Positions 44,885 through 54,260 of a stretch of 64,000 nt of DNA are shown piece after piece (position 1 is the first letter of the stretch; every line of letters starts with the position of its first letter). A model generated the notes under the pieces. The model was not told where the DNA came from. It saw nothing but the letters and a program-made list of their open reading frames with translations, and ran no database searches. The DNA is taken from contig JAKZHN010000003.1 in assembly GCA_037179335.1 (NCBI GenBank), positions 1,674,001 to 1,738,000 of the forward strand. The letters run 5' to 3'. The translations under genes were made by a program, and so were the position numbers. This stretch comes from Cyclaneusma minus (Eukaryota > Ascomycota > Leotiomycetes > Marthamycetales > Marthamycetaceae).

Positions 44885-47341
44885 TCACAACCCATCCAGC
44901 ATCCCCTCCGTCAGCGTCCCCGCTAACGCCTCATTCTTCAACTGCCCACTCGCCGCCGCAATTGGCGGCGCACAAGGCGGACCCCACCTCTCCACCCCAC
45001 CCAACCACTCCGTCTCCCCCTCCGCCTCCCACCGCGGACACCTCTCCGTCCCATACTTCCCACATTCCTCGTTCCACACGTTCTGCAACAGCCATTCCAT
45101 ATCCACCGAACGCCAACGACGACAACTCCCTTCATCCATCTCAAATCCGAGTTTTTTGATGCTGATGTAGTAGGTGGAAGCGGCATCTGGTAGTGTAGAG
45201 CGGGTAGGGAGGGTGCATGTCCAGGTCCCGCGAGGGCGTGGCCAGGTCTTGCGAGGATGGGAAGGACTGGTGCCGCGTTGGAAAACGAGTCGGTGGAGTC
45301 TGGTGTCGTTGGGAGGAGCGGTGCAGGGGAAGATGCATGTGGTGATGATGAAGCGGATTAAGCTGCGGAGGACGGAGGCGTCTTGGGGGGCGAGGCCAAC
45401 ACTCAGAGTTTCCAGGACCAAGCATTCAGGCTCGAAATCCTGAGGCGTGATTCCGTGCAAGCCATCTTTTGACAACGCCAGACTGTCAACAAGGATGTTC
45501 CGCAACGTCTTCTGACTCTCGGCGGTATAAGTCTCGAGCCAGGAAATATGGCCCTACGTGTCATCTCTCGGACCGGCAAGACGCTCGAACCTCAACGAGA
45601 GTGTCTTCAGCCGCTGTGATCTTTTGAGATAGTCGCGTCGCAAGTTCTCATCAAAGCCGATCTCGGGTGTGCGATACCAGGTGAGCAAGTGTGAAAGGCA
45701 AGGCTCCCGCTGGACGCGGGACTTCGTAATCATCAATCCCATGTGCTGGTAGATGTTGCGAAGACCCAGATGGTGCCAGAGCTTGCACGCGAGGAGGATG
45801 TCCAGAGTAGGCGTGCAGCCACCATTACGTCTACATGTAAAGAACGGCGTGAATGAGTCCCTAGTGCCACGGAGTGCGAAACCGAGAATCTTGCTCTGCA
45901 ACTCCTTGGGGAGTTCGAGCATGGGGTAGACGGTTCGGGGCTTGGTGACATGGGGTGGGACGAGCTCGCCGCCGAAGGGAGTGTGGATAGGACGGAGGGG
46001 AAGGCCAAGGGAGTCGGTGATGGTGTAATCCGGGACATTGCTGAGAGCCAGTGTCAATGTCTGGTAAACTTGATAGCCAATCTCGCCTTGTGGGAAGTTC
46101 TTCACTTGCACATTCTTGGCGAATAGCTGCAGACTTCCGTTCCGGGCCAGGTGGATCAGGGTCAAAAGCCCCTGAGCCACGCTGGCTGCATCCTGTGCCA
46201 CCTTGATGCCGAATTCTCTCCAGTACCTGCAGTAGTTAAACGCGTTCGGGTTGATCTCTCCAAAGGTCAGTTGGAGCTCATCCAGCATATGGTCATCATG
46301 GCTGAGTGAAGCACGGCCTTCTAGAAGGAGGGCAAGGATTTGGAGCTGGGTAGATACTCCATTCTGAAGAATTCCTTTGCGTTCGAAGTGGACGTCAAAG
46401 CGATTGCAGGACGGCACCTTCTTCTGGATGTTCTTCAGCACAAGAGGGCACATGTTTCCACAGCCTGTGCAGTCGCAAATATCGCACTCATGCTCCTTGA
46501 AGTGCAGCTTCTTGATGATCCGAGACAGGATAACTGGAGTTGCCTCGAGTCGCGACGGCATCCTATCTTCGAGAAGAAAGGGACCCCATGCCGGGTTGAA
46601 GTTGTGTTCCAGGTCAATCTTGACCACGTTCTCGCCCCATAGGATGTGCATGCCTCTCTGGAACAGGTCGGAGCAGGTGGCGAGAATTTCGGTGTTGAAG
46701 TACGTTGTGTTGCCTTCAATGTAGATGGGTGGTCTGTCGAGGCCGTGTTTCGGGGAGCTGTTGTCGCTGGCCGTCTCGTCGTTCTAAAGTTCTTCAATGT
46801 CACTGCCTCCTTCCGCGATGTCTTCGAGGGCATCCTCGAAATCAAAGTCCTCACTCTCTTCGTCGTCTTCTTCAGAATCTGATGCGTCGCTTGAACCACC
46901 TGAACGTTCAGTAGGTCCGATGATCGGCAAGACTTCTTGTGCAGCCGATATTGCTGGAGTATGCGAAGACACAGACTCCTCACCGTCCTCGTCGTCGCCA
47001 TCGCTTCCTTCATCCTCACCCGACTCTGATGAACCCTCGCCATTGCCATCACCATCACCGTGGTCGCTGCCACCGGACTCGGTGTCGTCTTGGTTGCCGT
47101 GTTCATTGCCATCTTCAGGGTTAACGGCAGCGGGTGTCGCCTTGGCGTCGTCTGAATCTTTTGGATTCTCGATCTTGTTTGGGTCGCAAGCTTCAACGAG
47201 AATGCTGTCAACTAAGAGTACAGCCCTCAAGATGCGTTGCTGCAGATCAAAGCCGAGCCTGTCAAAAGGAAATTGCTGCGGTGGGATGAGCAAGTTCTCG
47301 AGATCCATAGCCGCCAAGGTCTCGTCAGGTGCGTCCGCCAT
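44885..47341 (-). pseudogene. CP10: two-module copy with acidic insert, Cys cluster and two in-frame TAGs
   Basis: The ATG at 47341 (MADAPDETL) opens one frame of 819 codons ending TGA-TGA, broken only by TAG at 46784-46786 (codon 186) and TAG at 45554-45556 (codon 596), with no indel. Module A is near residues 24-44 (LGFDLQQRILRAVLLVD). Residues ~60-185 are a strongly acidic D/E/S/G tract, absent from other copies. After the first TAG the module A continuation follows (FNTEILATCSDLFQRG, ILWGENVVKIDL). A cysteine cluster near 283-297 (CDICDCTGCGNMC) has zinc-binding-like spacing. FPQGEIGYQVYQ, module B near 469 (LELPKELQSKILGFAL) and LDILLACKLWHHLG follow. The divergent C-terminal signature (VDMEWLLQNVW) is near 742. 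It is classed as a pseudogene by the stops, yet the long intact frame makes readthrough, editing or a very recent lesion possible. Confidence 0.75.
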
Positions 47342-48005
47342 AGTGAGGTGAAGAAGCAGCTGGCTTTGCTGAGCGAGCAGTGGGAAGGTCGAGGTAGACG
47401 TCAATCGTTGGTTCTCGATATGGCGGAATAGAGACGACTGGGAACAACTTCTCGTGCGTCGTAGAAGTTCTTTGCTGTGCTCCCGCGATATTTCGAGTGC
47501 GCTGTGTTCAGTTGGTGTTTGGGGAGAGAGAAAGAATGATGCTGAGATCTGAAGAAGCTCGGATGCAGGCAACCACGGTCACGTGGACGCTCCTGCCGTT
47601 TGCTCCTGCACCCCGCCGGCGTGAGTCAGAGCAGACAACGTTACCTCGCAAAGACATTCACACCACCACCGGAACACCAAATACGACTGACCGACTCGTC
47701 GGCATAATGAATGCTCGTTTGGTTATCCATGCCTTGTTGGAGAGAAGTGACTCTCTGTCACATGGTAGACGAGGGGATCGAATCGATCTTGCGACCCTTC
47801 GTCGGCATATCATGAATAATATCAATGACCTGGTTTGCTCCCAGTTGTCGAGCATGTTTCTAACTTCTTGGCCCTCTCCAAAGCTCCGGTTGATTCTCGA
47901 TCATGTGGTTTCTTCGAGATCTTCTAACTCGTTTTCGAAAATTCGAAGGTTATAACTCATCGTCACGCCCGTGGCTTGACAATCAAAGCCCACGGGAACA
48001 TCAAT
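47342..48005. promoter_or_regulatory. Divergent intergenic region between CP10 and CP11
   Basis: The only place in this half of the window where family transcription diverges: CP5-CP10 point left and CP11-CP14 point right. The minus-strand frame of CP10 stays open upstream to 47572 without an ATG other than the chosen start. Presumably it holds both promoters; no clear TATA box is seen. Confidence 0.4.
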
Positions 48006-48779
48006 ATGGCCGAAAGCGCAGTTTTCAACTTCAACGGCCTGCCTGCCGAACTGCAGCACCAAGTCATCAAGTTCGCCGTGATCGACAGCCCCCACGACTA
48101 CGCCAGGTATGTGGCATTTGATCAGTGGAGATGGCTGCCAGTGTTGCAAAAGCCTCTAGACAAGAGACTCCTCCAAACCAGCAGGATATTCCACCATATT
48201 GCGCCCAAAACGTACTACGCCCTTGCCACCTTTCGTCTGGGTCTAGGGCTTTCATACGAAACGCAAGAAACTGCAGGTGTCATGCACTCCTGGCTCCATC
48301 ACCCCGTTCGAACTTACGACGAAGAAGCGCTCGTTAGGGCCGCTGTTCCGCGCTCCTCTCTTCTCAAACACATCACAGTCATCACCTTCTCTTCATTCTT
48401 AGCAGCCAGTCAAATAGCGCTCCGCGCGCTGCTCGACGCACCTATGCATCTCAGAACATTCCGTCTTGGGAAGCGTTACAAACCCCAAACCCGATTCATC
48501 TTGGAAATACTGAAAGATAAGAAGCTTTTGCCCTCAAAGAGCCAGTTTGAAGCGTTGATTTGGAATCCCAGGCCAGAAGATCTCTTGCCCTCACATGGCA
48601 AGGTTTCAACAGCTTGTACATACAAGCCTGAGGGGCCTAGGGACTTTGCCTTTCAGGTTGATAGCATGACGTTGGAGATTCCCATGGGTGACGTTGGTTT
48701 GTTAAGGAGATGGTGGAAAGTTGAATCAGAGGCAACGTTGTCGCACCATAGTTCATTTTCATCATGTCGTGAAATGTGA
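48006..48779 (+). CDS. CP11: short one-module F-box/2EXR-like protein
   Basis: 257 residues from the ATG at 48006 (MAESAVFNFNG); the frame is open slightly further upstream but without ATG. The F-box-like helix is at residues 7-25 (FNGLPAELQHQVIKFAV), followed by LLQTSRIFHHIAPKTYYALATF, equivalent to the CK-FHxS block. LLPSKSQFEALIW and a CTYKPExPxxFxFQV block define this short subfamily with CP12 and CP13. The ending is abnormal: another frame at about 48696-48722 reads FVKEMVES then stop, matching the ends of CP12 (LCQEVAERFGT) and CP13 (FLREAVEL), so a one-base indel has probably added a foreign tail (RRWWKVESEATLS...). Single exon. Function unknown beyond the helix. Confidence 0.75.
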   Translation: MAESAVFNFNGLPAELQHQVIKFAVIDSPHDYARYVAFDQWRWLPVLQKPLDKRLLQTSRIFHHIAPKTYYALATFRLGLGLSYETQETAGVMHSWLHHPVRTYDEEALVRAAVPRSSLLKHITVITFSSFLAASQIALRALLDAPMHLRTFRLGKRYKPQTRFILEILKDKKLLPSKSQFEALIWNPRPEDLLPSHGKVSTACTYKPEGPRDFAFQVDSMTLEIPMGDVGLLRRWWKVESEATLSHHSSFSSCREM

Positions 48780-48984
48780 ATTTTGATGCCAGTGATCGCT
48801 AATATTGCAATGACTCCAAATAACCCACTGAGAAATGCAAGACTGTGTACGGCAAAGTCAAACACCTTTCCTTGTTTCTATCAATATCCACCTCCGGAGC
48901 TACACAAATGTGCTGGAAGATGCTGGGGACAATGATTCTGCGAACGATGCCTAGAAATTTCGCACAGTCAAGTCCCACTATAGG

Positions 48985-48993
48985 TATATATAG
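48985..48993 (+). promoter_or_regulatory. TATA box upstream of CP12
   Basis: TATATATAG lies 29 bp before the first in-frame ATG of CP12 (49022) and 62 bp before the ATG that aligns best with CP11. Confidence 0.5.
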
Positions 48994-49021
48994 CAACAGT
49001 GTTACATCCTTACTTTGCTCC

Positions 49022-49805
49022 ATGTTTCGTCAGCCACGCATGAACAAAAACACGATGTTCAACTTCAATGGCCTACCTGCCGAACTCCAACACAAAGTCA
49101 TCAAGTTCGCCGTAATAGGAACAATCCCCAAACACAAAACACCAAAGAATCAAAGGTGTGGTGTTCTTTCCGTCAGCGCCGGTGCCAGCTTATGGCAGAA
49201 GTCCGATCAAGAATCTTCTTGAAACCAGCAGACTCTTCCACCATATTGCGCTTCCCGCTTACTATGCCCTTACCAACATTGACCTAAATTAATGGTACAT
49301 CAACGATAGTGAAAGTGCTGCTGCAAGGATCAACTGCTGGGTACAAGCCCCTATTCGTACGTACGAGCGAGATTCTCTGACCCAAACCCCGGTCCCACGC
49401 TTCTCTCTCATCAGACACATCAATATCGACGATAGGATATTGGACTTGCTCATCGCCCCGAGCGCCAAGCAAGCGGACAACGCAGAATTGCCAGCCGACC
49501 CAACTACGTCGCTTGTGCTATTCGACCTATCGATGCATCTTCAAACACTGCGCGTGGATATGTCTTATGACCCCCCAAGCCGACGTGTTTGTGAGCTTCT
49601 AAGGGAAAAGAGACTTTTGCCTTCAAAAAGCCAGCTCGAAGCGTCAATTCGGAAGCAAAAGGATGAGAACTCTGATAGCGGTGAATGCATTTACAAGCCT
49701 GAAGTGCCCAAGGAGTTCAATTTTCGGGTGGAGAACATGGTGTTGAGGATTCCCCACTGGAATGTGGGCTTGTGCCAGGAAGTGGCGGAGAGATTTGGCA
49801 CATAG
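49022..49805 (+). pseudogene. CP12 relic: broken tandem duplicate of CP11
   Basis: The first part (FNFNGLPAELQHKVIKFAVIG) is nearly identical to CP11 at protein and nucleotide level. Around 49195-49215 the frame shifts, after which LLETSRLFHHIALPAYYALTNI continues in another frame. That frame meets TAA at 49290-49292, then stays open to 49805 through LLPSKSQLEAS, CIYKPEVPKEFNFRVENMVLRIP and LCQEVAERFGT. One frameshift plus one stop therefore inactivate it. It retains what looks like the ancestral C-terminus that CP11 has lost. Confidence 0.8.
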
Positions 49806-50119
49806 AAAAGGGTCTCAGGGCTTCTTTCTTTGAGTCATGGATTTCTGAGTCCAATAATTCTAGATGCTTGCTGAAAGCTGTGAGACGCGAGAAACATAGA
49901 GTCTGAGAGCGACTGAGCGATTCGTTCTCCTGGTCACGCCCAATGCAAAGAACTTCCTTCTACTTCTCGAATCTACCCCTTGCGTATTGACCTCCAACAA
50001 GACTGTAGACAAATGAAAGCCTGTGGGTACAAATTTCTTTGTCTTTATTCTGTTCGTTGTCTACCAACAACCGAAACCCCACCAAGATACGGGAGGATTC
50101 TGGAGGACGCGACTCAAAG
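49806..50119. other. Intergenic CP12-CP13
   Basis: Normal composition, no gene or repeat recognised; it probably includes the CP13 leader. Confidence 0.4.
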
Positions 50120-51154
50120 ATGAATGCTTATAGGTCCCCCGAAGTGGAGTCCTACTATATTACTGCCGCATTCTCTTCCCCATCATGCCGTTGCCCGGTT
50201 AGTCACAACTTGCTGGAGTCGCGACCCAATTTGGACGACGACACCATGCCCGGCGGGTCAGATCTTTCTTGTCTATACGAGCGTCGGAGAGCAGCCCCGA
50301 TCACCATGAAAAAAATCATGACGAGGGATAAACGCCAACCTCAGTATCGGGCTCCCGACGTAGTGTTCAACTTCCCCGGTCTACCAGTGGAGCTGCAAAT
50401 CCGAATCATCGAGCTCGCCGTGCTTCAGACATTTCCCGAGGGCCTGGACTCCGATACCTACTACGTCGAAGTGCCTCCAGCCAGGAGATTATATTCCCTC
50501 CATCCTACATTCGAAGGATTACCAATCAAGCATCTCCTTGGAACCTGCAAGCTCTTCCATTGCATCGCACTCCGCCTGCAATACTCGATGGCCACGTTCT
50601 GTATGGATTGCAAGTATCGCATGCCTTCGAACAGTATGGCCCCGCTGTCGTGGATTACTCACGCTTTCTACACTTACGACGATCACTCACTGGCAACGAC
50701 TATTGCGCGTGCCCACAAATTCATTCGCATCATAACGATCGATACAAGAAACTTCATTAGCCGGTTAAGGGCAAACAGAATCTACCGCCTTCAGCCTAGG
50801 AAGGAATGGACATACTTTGTAAGGGATCTGGCCATGTTCCGCGAGTTATTTAACACGCCGATGAACCTGAAGCGATTGGAGGTGAGGCTATACGACGAAC
50901 GGCTAATTGACTCTGCGACCCGAGGCCTCTTGCTTCTTTTGAAAGATGTGAAACTGCTGCCATCGAAAAGACAATTTGAAGATTTGACCTGGACACACTT
51001 GGATCATCCACAACCCACAGTTGAACCTAAGGGTCATGAGGAGTGTTCTTACAAGCCCGAGATTCCGCATACGTTTCCTTTGCAGGTTGAAACTATGGTG
51101 TTGAAGCTTCAGGTGGGTATCATGCATTTTCTGAGGGAAGCGGTAGAGCTTTAG
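50120..51154 (+). CDS. CP13: short one-module F-box/2EXR-like protein
   Basis: 344 residues from the first ATG (50120). By comparison with CP11 the true start may be the ATG at 50306 (MKKIMTRDKR, 282 residues), because the extra N-terminus has no counterpart. The helix is at residues 82-100 of the long form (FPGLPVELQIRIIELAV), followed by LLGTCKLFHCIALRLQYSMATF. The subfamily motifs LLPSKRQFEDLTW, CSYKPEIPHTFPLQVETMVLKL and a FLREAVEL ending are intact. It is the only fully open member of the CP11-CP13 subfamily with the expected ending. The frame is single-exon. Biochemical role unknown; an F-box-like adaptor is inference from one helix. Confidence 0.8.
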   Translation: MNAYRSPEVESYYITAAFSSPSCRCPVSHNLLESRPNLDDDTMPGGSDLSCLYERRRAAPITMKKIMTRDKRQPQYRAPDVVFNFPGLPVELQIRIIELAVLQTFPEGLDSDTYYVEVPPARRLYSLHPTFEGLPIKHLLGTCKLFHCIALRLQYSMATFCMDCKYRMPSNSMAPLSWITHAFYTYDDHSLATTIARAHKFIRIITIDTRNFISRLRANRIYRLQPRKEWTYFVRDLAMFRELFNTPMNLKRLEVRLYDERLIDSATRGLLLLLKDVKLLPSKRQFEDLTWTHLDHPQPTVEPKGHEECSYKPEIPHTFPLQVETMVLKLQVGIMHFLREAVEL

Positions 51155-51605
51155 CTTTGGTGAAGTGAGCTGTCAATATCTTGGTGTTTCGGCAATTCCC
51201 ATGTTTGAGGCTGGTCTGCCTTTGGGGCTTTGCCATGAGGTCTGGACGGAAGGTGGCGTGCGTTTTCCTGTCATACGGAATGCAATAAATTTTTCCGCTT
51301 CTTCAACCCCGCTGCTTGTGATTGCTTGTGATGTGATCCTGAAATTACTAGCAACAAACCGAAAAAATGCTATATGTAGCGAGAGGTTTACAGATGCGAG
51401 CAAGGCGATAGCAAACAGCTAGCTATCTCACTCATTCTTCATGCTCAAGATTGTATCTAATCCCTGGCGCTTGGATTGTTGCGAACAACATGGGGAATGC
51501 TGAACAAAGCTTCTGTCGCCTCATCAGCTGACTATCTGGTGGTTTGATCGTGCTTTTGGATCATTAGATTCCTACACAGCTGGCCTTGATTGCGGCTGAT
51601 GCTAA

Positions 51606-51941
51606 ATGACTTCGGAGGGCTTGAGACTTGCAAGCCTCGGAGTTTGTCTCACTTTGGAAACATTTGCAAGCAACAGATGGCAAGTAAACCGGCAAAGTCC
51701 AACTATTTGGGAACTTCCACAAGTTGACAAGGTCACGAGTCTATATAGTCCCAAGAATAAACCGCTTTCTCATCTCATTTGGCTACTCATCAGCTGTCTG
51801 ATTTCACCGGCAATTAATTTCACCGAAATCGAGTACCATCACGATCTCAAAAACGTGGATCCTAAAGATCTGACCTACAATTCCAAAGCCTACAGCCTAC
51901 TCGCTAGGCGAAAGAATATCACAACTATTTCTGTCGCCTAA
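51606..51941 (+). CDS. Hypothetical small protein, weakly supported
   Basis: 111 codons from an ATG, with one hydrophobic stretch near residues 58-72 that could be a membrane segment and a charged C-terminal half. No homologue, paralogue or splice pattern in the window supports it, and its end lies just before the CP14 promoter element. It may be a chance frame or the tail of a decayed gene. Confidence 0.2.
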   Translation: MTSEGLRLASLGVCLTLETFASNRWQVNRQSPTIWELPQVDKVTSLYSPKNKPLSHLIWLLISCLISPAINFTEIEYHHDLKNVDPKDLTYNSKAYSLLARRKNITTISVA

Positions 51942-51956
51942 TAGGCTCGGCAAAGT

Positions 51957-51996
51957 GAGCTAGCGGCGGCGCTAAACGAGCTCGCTCGGTATATAG
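51957..51996 (+). promoter_or_regulatory. CP14 promoter: GCTAGCGGCGGCGCTA element and TATA box
   Basis: GAGCTAGCGGCGGCGCTAA and GAGCTCGCTCGG directly precede TATATAG (51990-51996), about 200 bp before the exon-1 ATG and before a CT-rich leader. Similar GC-rich elements stand before CP7 and CP9. Confidence 0.55.
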
Positions 51997-52192
51997 TCAA
52001 CCACAAGGCTTTGAAATCTTGTCTCTCTTCCTCCCCCAAACAATATCAACCTGATTCAACCATCCTCGTGGCAACGGAATTACCTGCCTCAGACTACAAG
52101 TCTTCATCCACGTCCTTACAGCGCTGCTGCCATAGCTTACAGCTTCTTTATCAGCGGCCTATCGCCTACTATCTTTGACAACTCGTGGAGCC

Positions 52193-53561
52193 ATGTCGGG
52201 AACGGATTCGACGATTGCTCGATCCATCCAAGCCCCTGGCTGCGTCTCCAGTGATGCAGATGGCACCTTGAACGCTCCGAATGCTGGCTGCGTTCTTTGC
52301 TCCCCTTCACGTATCCTGAGGAGTCTCGGTGCTGGCTGGCTTCTGGGTTACATCTCTGGTACCTTGAGGGGTTTCGGTGCCACGGCTGGCCTTTCTGGCG
52401 GTCTTGGGTACGTTGATCTTCCCGATGCCACCCTCCCTTGCTTCTGAATATGCCTGGACCAAGGACATACTTCGATATTCCACGGTCTTGAATCTGACCC
52501 ATATTATACTGCTTTTCCCCCAAAGAAGCTGAGCTAACATTTTGCGCAGACCAAGAGTTCCCATGACGCGGCCCACCAACTTCCCTGACTTACCCCCTGA
52601 ATTACAACAGCGAATTATCCGCTATGCATTGAGCGACAGTCGCAAGCGGTCAGATCACCTGGAGGACAAGTTCCCCGACGAGCCCTCATTCCAAGCCAAT
52701 TCCACAGCCGTCCGCAATATCCTTACGACATGCAAACTCTTCTACCACTTCGGTTTGCCTATGCTCTTTGAGAATGCTGTCTTCGAGGTCTGGAACACCC
52801 CCTTGACTTTACCAAACCTCGACGCCTCAGTTCTAGTCATCTACAAAGATCTGATCACTAAGTCAAAAGTCCATTTCCGCCATCTCGTCCGTCATGTCCG
52901 CCTTTTCGGGGATGCCACACAGGTGTATGATTTCTACTCCCTTGATGGGAGTGAACTTCTGTACGACGGCCACAGAGAGATGTTGAACACGGAGCTAAGC
53001 CCTCAATATGGCTTTTTCGACTATCTGGTTTGCGAGGCGGACCTCAATCTTAGCACCTTGACACTCGAGATTACGCCGTACCATGTCGAAATTCTCCGCC
53101 AGCTTTTTGTCTCTCTTGCCAACCACGGTTTCCTGAATACAGGTGGCCAATTCAGGAAGCAGCTTTGCTTTACTCGCCAGCCGGGTCGTCTACTGAATAC
53201 ATACAAAGAGAGTGTGGAAACTGCGGCTTGGATACTTCAGCTTTCGAAACCCACCGACACGAGCGCAAAGATACAAGTCAAGGAGATAATTTTCGAGATC
53301 GCTGGCGATGCGCCATTGTGGAAGCCCCTCGAAGGCGGGTGCCAGCACACGAGTGGGTTCATGCATTCTGATTTGAGATTGCTCTTAGCTGGTGCATGCA
53401 AAATGGCGTTCGGACGGAGCGTGCAGGTGGTTTTTGATGGAACTGGGGGTTTTCCGATGCGTGAAGAGCTGGGATTCGGGGGCTGCGAATGGAAAGATCC
53501 CCCCAAGGAGGAGATGGAGAGGCTCCTCGCTTTGGGAGAGGATCACTGGAATTGGGACTGA
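52193..53561 (+). CDS. CP14: one-module member with the family exon 1, two exons
   Basis: Exons 52193-52407 and 52550-53561 join in frame to 408 residues. Exon 1 (MSGTDSTIARS...) is Gly/Ala/Leu-rich toward its end (GAGWLLGYISG...GLSGGLG) and could form a short hydrophobic segment. The donor GTACGT, branch GCTAAC and acceptor GCGCAG give the same phase-2 junction and 13-nt exon-2 leader as CP3, CP5 and CP9. What follows is module B, not module A: FPDLPPELQQRIIRYAL at about 83-100, AVRNILTTCKLFYHFG, VRHVRLFG, LSTLTLEITPYH, then HSDLRLLLAGAC and VVFDGTGGFPMREELGF near 341-375. It is therefore a half-length family member that is open from end to end. SCF-adaptor-like function is conjecture. Confidence 0.87.
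52408..52549 (+). other. CP14 intron 1, phase 2
   Basis: A 142-nt intron with donor GTACGT, branch GCTAAC 13 nt before the acceptor, and acceptor GCGCAG. It is positionally equivalent to the CP3, CP5 and CP9 introns. Confidence 0.8.
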
Positions 53562-54219
53562 TCAAGCGCGGCTGGGAATAGTCCGAGATAGTCATCCAAG
53601 CATAGGTAAAGAGCTATATCTTGCTAGTCCACCATTTTTCGTTCTTACGATTTCTCGGAAGAACTTTCAACTTATTAAACGGTTTTGGATATGAATTTCA
53701 GACTGCATTGATCATTTTGTTCATAATTTAGAATTTTGGAATTTTGGAAAATGGAAAACCGATTGCTGAAAACAACCACGGCCTGAAGTCCAATTCCGTG
53801 CAAAAGCTTCCGAGTCTTTAGGTATTTTCTAGCCGCTATCATGATACCGCGATGCCGCGAGGCCGTAATCGTATTGCTACCATGGTGTTCCACGTGATTT
53901 TGCTCCCACGCTTTTTGGCGCACAGAGTACAAAGGTTTACAGCGTAACACCGCGGTATTATTGCGGAGCAAAGTTGTTACGGGCTCTGCAATCTTTATAT
54001 ATCCAGCTCCGTGAGTGTTACGGTCTCTCCGGCCCTTCGGCCTTTGGTTGTTCCATGGTGTTGAAGAAAGGCGCCCCTGAGCCCCTGACTGAGGAGCACG
54101 GACCAGGTGGTGCACGGACCACACGGTAGATGCCTCAGGCATTAGCGTAGCGTTAGCGCCAGGAGTCTGAATGCCCTTAGACTTTTGGCGGCGGCGACCT
54201 TTTTGCCCTTTTTAATGCA
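53562..54219. other. Transition from CP14 into the second AT-rich block
   Basis: GC content is normal to about 54200. The 155-codon minus-strand frame at 53675-54142 has no features and overlaps repeat sequence. From about 54090 a GCACGGACCAC motif and a TGCCTCAGGCA palindrome match motifs found again, more mutated, inside the AT block. Confidence 0.45.
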
Positions 54220-54260
54220 ATACACATTGGTGATCCCCTATTTATTTGAATAGATTATAA
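54090..54260 (+). repeat. Repeat copy A at the edge of the second AT block
   Basis: GCACGGACCACACGG...GAATGCCCTTAG...GGCGGCGGCGACC shares order and motifs with copies B and C. It is the least AT-shifted of the three, so it is either youngest or escaped mutation. Confidence 0.5.

Larger units (their letters stand above)
51155..52192. other. Intergenic CP13-CP14
   Basis: Contains a possible small frame at 51606-51941 (111 codons, ATG start, one hydrophobic stretch LIWLLISCLISPAI) with no recognisable family, and the CP14 promoter near 51957-51996 followed by a pyrimidine-rich leader. Confidence 0.4.

Noticed and set aside
44644..45159. A 171-codon plus-strand frame
   Set aside because: Pro/Ser-rich shadow antisense to the CP10 C-terminus.
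53675..54142. A 155-codon minus-strand frame
   Set aside because: No domain or paralogue; it crosses into repeat sequence at the edge of the AT block.
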